15,244 bases of DNA from Candidatus Levybacteria bacterium RIFCSPLOWO2_01_FULL_42_15 (GTDB lineage: Bacteria > Patescibacteriota > Microgenomatia > Levybacterales > UBA12049): contig MFOZ01000019.1 of assembly GCA_001784055.1 (NCBI GenBank), positions 1 to 15,244 of the forward strand, written 5' to 3'. Shown in pieces: positions 1-7,447 of this stretch. Positions within the stretch are counted from its first letter, which is position 1. Every line of letters starts with the position of its first letter. The notes under the pieces were generated by a model, which ran no database searches, had not been told where the DNA came from, and worked only from the letters and a program-made list of their open reading frames with translations. The position numbers were made by a program, and so were the translations under genes.

Positions 1-2466
1 TTGTTTATTATCCCTTTTTTTTGGTTAAAATCTGGGGAGATGGATTTAGGAGGAGATTCAACCAGGCTTTATTATTATGATCCGCAATCTTATATAGTCA
101 ATGCTGTTTTGTATCCGCTATTAGGTAATTCTACTGGAGAAATACAGTATGGTACATATTCTCAACTTCCGCATATGCTTTTACTCTTATTTCTCAAGCC
201 ATTGCTAGGCTCTACCCTTTTGATAACACTATTTAATAGTCTAAAACTTGGCGTTGGTTTTCTGACCATGTATGGGATTTTAAAGGAAATAATTTCCAAA
301 AGCACTATTGATTCCACTTACACAAAGATTGTAGAAATATCAGCAATATTGGGCGGACTTTTTTATATCTTTTCAAGACATATGGTAGCTAATTATAATA
401 TGGCTCTTCTTTATCACAACCAGGTATTTTTAAATCCCCTTATGTTCTATCTATTTCTTAAATATTTTCTTACTTTACGTAAGCAATACTTATGGTTTGC
501 GCTTCTATTAAGTTTTTTATTTGCGCCAAGCTTCGGATTGGTTTCGGCTCCTGCATTTTTTTCTTTTTTTCCAATCGCATTGATATTCTTATTTTTGTAT
601 ATTAAGTTTATTAGGAAACAGAGAATAAAGGTTAGATCGCTACTTGCGGTATTTTTAGTTTTTATCGGACTCAATGCTTTTCATGTAATACCACAGACTT
701 ATGATGCGTTCAGTCCCGGCAGCCCGATACATGCGACAATTTTTAACCGGCAAAGTAATGATATACTGAATCATTTTTATGGTATTCTTGCAATCTCACA
801 GCCCGTAATTAATATCTTTCTTCCTTCATGGGAAAAAGGGTTTAAAATCCTATCTCTTATGGCACCTCTGATTCTCGTTATAGGTTTTGTTTTTAACAAA
901 CATAGAAATAAAACAATCCTTCTTACGGCAATCTTTTTTTTAATCACTTATTTTTTGGTATCAGCAAGAATAACATGGGCGGGAATACAATTCTATCTTT
1001 CTCTCTTTTATATTCCGGGTTTTGCAATGTTTCGTAATTTTTCTGGAGTTTTTGCCTATGTTTATTCATTTTTTTACGCGCTTCTATTTGGTCAAGCACT
1101 CTTTTTCATCTTTTCAAAACTAAAGCCGATGAAGATAAAAATATTAGCTTTATTTATCGCAGTAGCAATAGTGTTATCCTCTTGGCAGCTAATTAACGGA
1201 GAATTAGTAAACCAGACACTTACCAGATCAAATAATGTAAAATCATTTATGATTATGGATCCTAAGTATGAGGAGATGCTTGCTTTCTTTAGGAATTTTA
1301 AGAGTAATGGAAGGATACTTACGTTGCCATTTACAGACTCCAGTCATCAAGTGATTCATGGAGCAAATAATGGAGCCTATGTCGGTGCTTCTCCAATCGC
1401 TTTTTTAGCCGGAAAAAATGATCTTAGCGGTTACCCTCTTATATCGCCATACAGTGAAAGCTTTTGGGAATTATCTAAAGAAGCAAATTTCGATTCGATA
1501 AAAAAACTACTTGGCTTACTAGATATTCAATATGTATTTCACAACAATGACCCTAAAGTATACGATGCCACTTTCCCTGATTATCCGTATTCGCCGGATT
1601 ATGTCCGTAAATACATGCCGGCGAATCAAAAAGAATATAAAGAATATATTAAAAAACTTACTACAGAGAAAATTTTTGAAAAAGGTACATATAATTTATA
1701 TAAAGTTGATGAAAAGTATTTTTTACCCCGTTTTTATATACCCAGCCAAACTGTCCCGTATAAGGATGATCCTAATTTAAGTGTATATGCTAAGTCAAAA
1801 GCATTCCTATTAGATCGAGGGACTACCGATGAAGTAAGAGCTATGTATGTAGAAAAACAAGCATGTGGCAGTTCTTATATAAAGGCGATGTGCAGTAAAG
1901 AAATTACGAAAAATCTACCAAAAATCACTTTTGAAAAAATGAATAATATAAGATATAAAGTGAGAGTTTTCGGTGCTAAAGATTCCTATACGTTGGTATT
2001 TTTAAATCAGTTTCATCAAGACTGGAAACTTATTGATCTAGAAAAAGAAAACAATATGGTTTGGTCAAAAGTATGGAGGATAATTGCAGATAAGGCAAGT
2101 AAAATAGCTAAGATTTTTATTAAAGAGCCGGAAAATAATAATATAGAGCTTGCAAATTATTTTAATGGCGACATAATTGAGACGGCAGGTACAAATAATT
2201 TCTTAAGCCCATCGACTTTTGATGCATGGGGAAAGGCAGCCATTGCCGACAGAAGACATTTTCGAGTTAATGGATACGCAAATGCTTGGTATATCGTCCC
2301 AAGCGACATGCAAAATAAAGAAAACTACGAATTAATAATAGAATTAAGTGGACAAAAAGTCTTTTTTATATCCCTGCTCATTTCTTCTGTTTCATTCCTG
2401 GGGTTTATAGTTTGGGGACTGAAACTTTTTCTTATAAAAAATAAAGGAATGAATTATGAAAGATAG
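1..2466 (+). CDS. GT-C-like polytopic membrane glycosyltransferase, 5'-truncated by window edge
   Basis: Predicted integral-membrane protein that would transfer sugars from a polyprenyl-phosphate donor on the outer face of the membrane. About eleven hydrophobic segments fill residues 1-400 (numbered from the first codon in the window). An extracytoplasmic domain follows at about 400-785, then one last membrane helix at about 786-813. The first loop carries GGDS (D19) and YYDP (D27), acidic positions suited to GT-C catalysis. A PGFAMFRN signature lies near 339-346 and NGYANAW near the C-terminus. The protein is paralogous to the product of 3773-7447. By that alignment about 14 N-terminal residues are missing, so the TTG at base 1 is probably an internal Leu codon rather than the start. 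Its only two cysteines are C622 and C631, in the outer domain. It overlaps the next gene by 11 bases. The GT-C class is inferred from architecture; an annotation pipeline might call it YfhO-like or hypothetical. Confidence 0.75.
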   Translation: MFIIPFFWLKSGEMDLGGDSTRLYYYDPQSYIVNAVLYPLLGNSTGEIQYGTYSQLPHMLLLLFLKPLLGSTLLITLFNSLKLGVGFLTMYGILKEIISKSTIDSTYTKIVEISAILGGLFYIFSRHMVANYNMALLYHNQVFLNPLMFYLFLKYFLTLRKQYLWFALLLSFLFAPSFGLVSAPAFFSFFPIALIFLFLYIKFIRKQRIKVRSLLAVFLVFIGLNAFHVIPQTYDAFSPGSPIHATIFNRQSNDILNHFYGILAISQPVINIFLPSWEKGFKILSLMAPLILVIGFVFNKHRNKTILLTAIFFLITYFLVSARITWAGIQFYLSLFYIPGFAMFRNFSGVFAYVYSFFYALLFGQALFFIFSKLKPMKIKILALFIAVAIVLSSWQLINGELVNQTLTRSNNVKSFMIMDPKYEEMLAFFRNFKSNGRILTLPFTDSSHQVIHGANNGAYVGASPIAFLAGKNDLSGYPLISPYSESFWELSKEANFDSIKKLLGLLDIQYVFHNNDPKVYDATFPDYPYSPDYVRKYMPANQKEYKEYIKKLTTEKIFEKGTYNLYKVDEKYFLPRFYIPSQTVPYKDDPNLSVYAKSKAFLLDRGTTDEVRAMYVEKQACGSSYIKAMCSKEITKNLPKITFEKMNNIRYKVRVFGAKDSYTLVFLNQFHQDWKLIDLEKENNMVWSKVWRIIADKASKIAKIFIKEPENNNIELANYFNGDIIETAGTNNFLSPSTFDAWGKAAIADRRHFRVNGYANAWYIVPSDMQNKENYELIIELSGQKVFFISLLISSVSFLGFIVWGLKLFLIKNKGMNYER
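2444..2448 (+). promoter_or_regulatory. Shine-Dalgarno for the methyltransferase gene
   Basis: AAGGA lies seven bases before the ATG at 2456, inside the tail of the upstream gene. This is the clearest ribosome binding site in the window; most other genes here lack one and start by overlap with the preceding stop. Confidence 0.6.
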
Positions 2467-3412
2467 AAAATGTATCATATGCGGTTCTTCCGATTTTGTC
2501 AATCTATATTTAACACATGATAGGATGTTTGATATATTTGGAGAATTCAAAGTAAAAAAATGTAAAAAATGCTTACTATTATTAATAGATCCACAGCCAA
2601 CTGCAGCTGTTTTAAGTCAGCATTATCCGAGCAAAAAATATTATTCATATACTGTTTCTCAAAAGAGAAATATTTTTGGAGTTTTACGTAATTATCTTGT
2701 AAAAAATTATTATAATCCTAATTTTATAGCAAGCATTTTTACAAAATTAGTGAAAAATGTTCCGGCAATGCCTTCATTTAGAAAAAATGGCAAGATACTT
2801 GATGTTGGCTGTGGGACAGGCGATACGCTCATTCTCCTACAAGAGCTTGGGTGGGAAGCATATGGGATAGAAATAGATAAAAATGCGGTAAAAACAGCTC
2901 GGAAACGAGGATTAATCCATGTAAAACTCGGAACGTACAAAGACATTTTTAGATTTCCGGATAACTATTTTGATTCCATAAGGCTTTATCATGTAATAGA
3001 GCACTTAGATGATCCAATGACATGTCTTAAACTTATTCATAAAAAATTAAAGGGAGATGGAGAATTAATTCTCGGAACCCCGAATTATTCAAGTTTAATA
3101 AGTAAGATTTTTAAGAAATATTGGTGCAATCTTGATGTTCCAAGACATGTATTCGTATTTTCCCCAAACAACCTTCAAGAGTTGGTTAAAAAATCAGGCT
3201 TTAAAATTGAAGAAATCGAATTTTGCTCGGCCGGAGGGATAATAAAGAGCATTCAATATGTAATTGACGCATTACATATTGCAAAAATTCAAATACAAAA
3301 CAAACTTTGGATTTTTTTCTTTTTTTATCCGATAGAGTGGTTCTTAGACAAAATAAGAACAGGAGACATATTTATTCTCAGGGCATCTAAAAATAATACA
3401 GATATGTTGTGA
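2456..3412 (+). CDS. Zinc-ribbon class I SAM-dependent methyltransferase
   Basis: Cytoplasmic methyltransferase of the Methyltransf_23/COG2227-like type, 318 aa, commonly found in surface-glycan loci and likely to act on a sugar or lipid-linked glycan. An N-terminal zinc ribbon is formed by two CxxC pairs (C6/C9 and C36/C39). The SAM site has motif I LDVGCGTGD at 115-123 and the acidic E139 after the second strand. The post-motif YHVIEHLDDP at 178-187 is typical of the family. The DVPRHVFVFSP stretch at 227-237 also matches this group. The hydrophobic C-terminal stretch at about 283-297 may touch the membrane. The start is fixed by a good Shine-Dalgarno, and the gene overlaps its upstream neighbour by 11 bases, so the two are probably co-translated. 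The substrate cannot be read from the sequence. Confidence 0.88.
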   Translation: MKDRKCIICGSSDFVNLYLTHDRMFDIFGEFKVKKCKKCLLLLIDPQPTAAVLSQHYPSKKYYSYTVSQKRNIFGVLRNYLVKNYYNPNFIASIFTKLVKNVPAMPSFRKNGKILDVGCGTGDTLILLQELGWEAYGIEIDKNAVKTARKRGLIHVKLGTYKDIFRFPDNYFDSIRLYHVIEHLDDPMTCLKLIHKKLKGDGELILGTPNYSSLISKIFKKYWCNLDVPRHVFVFSPNNLQELVKKSGFKIEEIEFCSAGGIIKSIQYVIDALHIAKIQIQNKLWIFFFFYPIEWFLDKIRTGDIFILRASKNNTDML

Positions 3413-3418
3413 TATAAT
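3410..3418 (+). promoter_or_regulatory. Extended -10 promoter, probably giving a leaderless transcript
   Basis: TGATATAAT is a perfect TGnTATAAT extended -10 element. Its TG comes from the TGA stop of the preceding methyltransferase gene. There is no convincing -35 hexamer, which extended -10 promoters can do without. Transcription would begin about seven bases downstream, near 3424-3427. That coincides with the ATG at 3427, which has no Shine-Dalgarno before it. Confidence 0.5.
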
Positions 3419-3426
3419 TCACTTTT

Positions 3427-3786
3427 ATGCAAATAGATACATATAAACAATTTATGAAAGATAATTTTTCTTATCTAAAAAACTACAAGTCGTCCATGTT
3501 AACTGTGATAGTGCTAATCATAATGATTGATATTTTTTTTTCGAATACAAAATCAGATGTTATTATCTTTGGAGTTCTTGGTTTATATTTATTTTCCATA
3601 AATTTCTACAAACTTAAAACTAAGACAACGTTTTTGATATGCTTCTTCATTTTGGGGGCATTTTCTATTCAGTTTATTTTTGGTGATATTTCCGATCATA
3701 CTGAAAAAGCAGCAGTTTGGCTATTTTTATTTTTATTTACAGGCATTATACAGGAGTTATGGCAATTACAAAATGAAAAAAACTAA
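3427..3786 (+). CDS. Small four-helix membrane protein, unknown function
   Basis: This 119-aa protein belongs to no family I recognise. Four hydrophobic segments lie at about 23-38, 44-60, 67-85 and 93-109. The ends are polar or charged, with lysines at 7, 11, 18 and 21, which suggests both termini are cytoplasmic. It sits between two paralogous GT-C-like genes and overlaps the second by 14 bases (3773-3786). Its own start directly follows a predicted extended -10 element with no Shine-Dalgarno. The position suggests a partner or accessory subunit of the membrane glycosyltransferase, or a small lipid-carrier handling protein, but nothing in the sequence proves this. The ORF is well formed, and its overlap with the next gene argues that it is real. 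Confidence 0.7.
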   Translation: MQIDTYKQFMKDNFSYLKNYKSSMLTVIVLIIMIDIFFSNTKSDVIIFGVLGLYLFSINFYKLKTKTTFLICFFILGAFSIQFIFGDISDHTEKAAVWLFLFLFTGIIQELWQLQNEKN

Positions 3787-6700
3787 CATACTGGTTTTTA
3801 TTATAGCGACTTTTCTTTTCTTTATTCCTTTCTTTTGGCTTAAGCCGGGGGAAATGAATCTGGGAGGGGATTCCGGAAGGCTATATTTTTACGATCCTCC
3901 TTCCTACTTAAAATATTACACACTTTACGTTTATTCCTCTTCAGGGGCAGGAAATGAAATATTTTCTTATTCCTCTCTATTTTACACATCAGTTCTGTTT
4001 GTATTCAAGCTGATTTTTTCTTCACCAACAATATTAATAAGTATTTTTAATGGAATAGTATTAAGTTGCTCATTTCTGTCCATATATTTTATCGTTTACG
4101 AACTTTTAAATAATTTCAAGAATCCAATAAAAAAATCTGTTGTTGTTTGCTCATCGATTTTGGCAGGTTTTTTGTATATATTTTCTCAACTGTCAATATA
4201 TAGCGGTTGGGAAAATCCCATTCTTTCTCATAATCAAATTTTTCTTAATCCCCTTATTTTTTTACTGCTTTTAAAGTACTTTATAACCCGGAAAAAATTA
4301 TATATGTCTGCCGTAGTCTTAATAAGCGTAATTTTTGCAGCGAACTTTTCTTTTCAAGGCGCACCTACTTTTTTTGCATTCTATCCTCTATCTCTTACTT
4401 TTTTAGTCTGTTATGTAAAGTTTATTAGGAAATTATCGATACTGTTTAAGGGATTAATTTTTGGGATCGTTTTACTCCTACTTGCTCATTCCTTTCATTT
4501 AATTCCGGAGATAGCTAGTTTATTTTCTTTTGGATCATCGTTGAGCAAAACTGTTTTTATTCAGGAAGGAGCGAATAGCCGCATGGGACTTGCATATTTT
4601 ATTAGTGTGGCGTCGAGCGTTAAAGTAAGTCTAATCTGGCTTAGCGCCGCGCAATTCCAAAGTGCACTTATATTTTCTATTTTTATTATATTTCCGATTA
4701 CTTTTATGCTGGGATTTTATTTTAACAAAGGGAAGACACTTCTTTTAACAGGAGTATTTTTTCTGGTCGCGATGTTTTTTACCTCGGCAAATATTACAGA
4801 TACTGGGTTTTTTTTGTATAAACAGTTATTTAAAATTCCGGGGTTTTCTATGTTTCGTAATTATCATGGTCAGTGGTTGCATATATATTTATTCTTTTAC
4901 GTACTAGTTTTTGGACAAACATTTGCTATTATCGCCAGTAAGCTTTCGCGTCGTTTGTTTTTTATCTTTATTTTTGTTTTTACTCTCGTTATTTTGGGAT
5001 TTGGCATGCCACTTATTACCGGAGCTGTTTCAATAGTAACGCATAAAGAAAATGGAATACGATATGTTTTTCGCATGGATCCAATATACGAAAAAGTTTT
5101 AGATTACTTTAAAAAAAATCCCATAGATGAAAAGACAATATCTTTTCCTCTTACTTCCCCCGGATTTCAAATTATTCAAGGGATAGATGGGGGTGTCTAT
5201 CAGGGGTTACAGACCATTTCATATCTGACTGGTAAAAGCAATTTCAGTGGATATGAGACACTAAGGCCTTTTAATGAAATTTTTTTCCAAGCGATGTACG
5301 ACAAAAATTACGAAGTGATAAAAAAAATACTTTCAGTTTTAAATATTCACCATATTTTTTATAATTCAGACCCCTATATTTATTCTGATAATTTTCAAGC
5401 ATACCTATACAATTATATTTCTAAATTTTCACCAAAAGACCAGAAAGAATATAGGAAGTTTGTTGAAAAAATTTCTGAAGGTAACAGAATTGATTTTGGG
5501 AAAAACTATCATATCTATTCCTTAAGTGCCGATAGTTATCTTCCTCATATTTTTGTCGCAACAGAAACACTTTATACTAATAATCAAATTGCCCTTGCGC
5601 TAGATCAAGATTTTAGAAATGAATTACGCACAGTGCCTGTTCCTATGCAAAATACGATTGATTATGCAGAGAAAACGGTACTATATGCAAAGCCAGAAGA
5701 TCTATTTTCTAAGATTATTAATAATAGTCATCTTCATCAGCATGCGCCATTTATAAGTATTGCAATGAATAATCCATTATATATTTTTACGTCATTAAAG
5801 GAAAAACTTACGCTATTCTTAAAAAGAAATAATCCTGATGACTATGTTGATTTAAGCTTGTACTTAATTGCAAAAAGAATTCTCGAGCCCATAGAATTCA
5901 GCAGGAAATTGCCGTTACACAGCGGATGGCAGCAGGAGCCAAGGTTTTGGGAAGTTTATAAATGGAGATCGTACAATAGCTGGGATGCAAGCATGGCACG
6001 ATACGAAAAGCAGGTAGATGAGTTTCTTAGTTGGATCAATAACTTAAATATGGAACGGCTGCAAAGGGAAGCATATAGGATAAAACTTAATGAACAAGTT
6101 TTTCAACATCAAGTAGTTTTGTTAAGGGCAATGAAAGATTTCAACAGGAGTGATGAAGAGAAGAAATATGTACTTTCGCTTATAGATAAAACCTTCAATA
6201 AGGTATTCCAAAAAGTAAATATTCCATTGCATGATGTAAATCAATACGTATATAATTTGCCGGCGCATCAATATCAACAAGGTAATTACGAAATGTTTCT
6301 AAGAGGTATTCCGGGGGATTCGGAAAACGCCACTCTGAAAATAGGAAACGAAGCTGTAGAGATTAAGAAAACAAGTGCAGAAAATAATATTATTAAATTC
6401 AAAAATTACTTTATCAATAACCAAGCTGACAGAAAAATTAGCTTAGATTTGCCTCCTGATAATCTTGTAGCAGGAGAAAAATGGGAAAGTACAGGGTCTG
6501 TAGTAGAAGTTGATAACACAACGATTTTATCGGTAAGTAACAAAATCGATGAAAATACAAAGGGTTTAACCATAACTATACCTAAACTTAGTAAGAAAAA
6601 TAAATATTTTATTACCTTTGATTATAAAACCGCAAATGATAATTTTCTTATATCTTTGTATGATGGGGAAAAAATAAATGACGCTGTCAAAAATAATACG

Positions 6701-7447
6701 TATAAAAGACTTTTTGAAAAAGTTTTAAAATCTTCAACTTGGAAGACGCATCAATCCTTTTTTGATACTAACGATTGGGTAGATGACGGATTCTTGCAGA
6801 TAACTCCTTTTTCCCCAAATGATAATAGTAAAATATATATAAAGAATCTAAGAGTTACTCAGTTCAATTATCCGGAAATTATCTTTAAAAAGTTGTCTTC
6901 TGGCGATATGAAACAAGCAATTCCGAAAATTATCTTTACAAAAATAAATTCAACAAAATATAGAATAAATATAGTAGGCGCAACGAATCCCTATACCCTT
7001 GTATTTCTGGAAACTTTTAGTGAAAATTGGAAGCTGTTTAATCCGGAAAAAAATACAGCATCCATAAAAGGATATTTCTCTCGATTTTTAAGTATCATAA
7101 GCAAAGAAATAGTTAGTGTCTTTATAAAAGAAGATATAAGCACACAAATAATAGCAAGCTATTTTAATGGAGATGTTAAGGAAGGAAAACACACAAATAC
7201 CTTTTTGGCTCCGAATACTTTTGAAACATGGGGTAAAGAGGTTATTGCTGATGCGAGACATTATGAATCCTTTGATTACGCAAATTCATGGGTAATAAAT
7301 CCGGAAGACATGGATGAAAAAAAAGATTATACTCTGATTCTTGAGTATATACCTCAAAAGAAATTTTATTTCGCATTATGCTTATCGTTGCTTACGCTTT
7401 TCTGTATAATATCATATATTATAAAAATAATAATTTTTAAGAAATGA
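3773..7447 (+). CDS. GT-C-like membrane glycosyltransferase with large extracytoplasmic insertion
   Basis: A 1224-aa paralog of the protein at 1-2466. The reading frame stays open upstream to a TTG at 3680, but I chose the ATG at 3773. It puts a transmembrane helix at residues 6-23, matches the paralog's N-terminus and gives a short 14-base overlap with the preceding gene. About eleven membrane segments lie in the first ~430 residues, and two more hydrophobic stretches close the C-terminus. The first loop has GGDS (D33) and FYDP (D41); PGFSMFRN lies near 356-363. The outer domain has some 380-400 residues absent from the paralog (about 600-1040): a charged, probably helical part near 716-830, then a strand-rich stretch near 890-1030 resembling a jelly-roll carbohydrate-binding module. 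The last ~180 residues align again with the paralog (YTLVFL, FNGD, DYANSW). It is probably a glycosyltransferase acting outside the membrane and holding its glycan through the inserted module. The family is inferred. Confidence 0.78.
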   Translation: MKKTNILVFIIATFLFFIPFFWLKPGEMNLGGDSGRLYFYDPPSYLKYYTLYVYSSSGAGNEIFSYSSLFYTSVLFVFKLIFSSPTILISIFNGIVLSCSFLSIYFIVYELLNNFKNPIKKSVVVCSSILAGFLYIFSQLSIYSGWENPILSHNQIFLNPLIFLLLLKYFITRKKLYMSAVVLISVIFAANFSFQGAPTFFAFYPLSLTFLVCYVKFIRKLSILFKGLIFGIVLLLLAHSFHLIPEIASLFSFGSSLSKTVFIQEGANSRMGLAYFISVASSVKVSLIWLSAAQFQSALIFSIFIIFPITFMLGFYFNKGKTLLLTGVFFLVAMFFTSANITDTGFFLYKQLFKIPGFSMFRNYHGQWLHIYLFFYVLVFGQTFAIIASKLSRRLFFIFIFVFTLVILGFGMPLITGAVSIVTHKENGIRYVFRMDPIYEKVLDYFKKNPIDEKTISFPLTSPGFQIIQGIDGGVYQGLQTISYLTGKSNFSGYETLRPFNEIFFQAMYDKNYEVIKKILSVLNIHHIFYNSDPYIYSDNFQAYLYNYISKFSPKDQKEYRKFVEKISEGNRIDFGKNYHIYSLSADSYLPHIFVATETLYTNNQIALALDQDFRNELRTVPVPMQNTIDYAEKTVLYAKPEDLFSKIINNSHLHQHAPFISIAMNNPLYIFTSLKEKLTLFLKRNNPDDYVDLSLYLIAKRILEPIEFSRKLPLHSGWQQEPRFWEVYKWRSYNSWDASMARYEKQVDEFLSWINNLNMERLQREAYRIKLNEQVFQHQVVLLRAMKDFNRSDEEKKYVLSLIDKTFNKVFQKVNIPLHDVNQYVYNLPAHQYQQGNYEMFLRGIPGDSENATLKIGNEAVEIKKTSAENNIIKFKNYFINNQADRKISLDLPPDNLVAGEKWESTGSVVEVDNTTILSVSNKIDENTKGLTITIPKLSKKNKYFITFDYKTANDNFLISLYDGEKINDAVKNNTYKRLFEKVLKSSTWKTHQSFFDTNDWVDDGFLQITPFSPNDNSKIYIKNLRVTQFNYPEIIFKKLSSGDMKQAIPKIIFTKINSTKYRINIVGATNPYTLVFLETFSENWKLFNPEKNTASIKGYFSRFLSIISKEIVSVFIKEDISTQIIASYFNGDVKEGKHTNTFLAPNTFETWGKEVIADARHYESFDYANSWVINPEDMDEKKDYTLILEYIPQKKFYFALCLSLLTLFCIISYIIKIIIFKK

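Noticed and set aside
3680..3772. N-terminal extension of the 1224-aa protein from a TTG start, adding 31 residues
   Set aside because: The extension lies inside the preceding small gene, has no ribosome binding site and is absent from the paralog; the ATG at 3773 begins a proper transmembrane helix.
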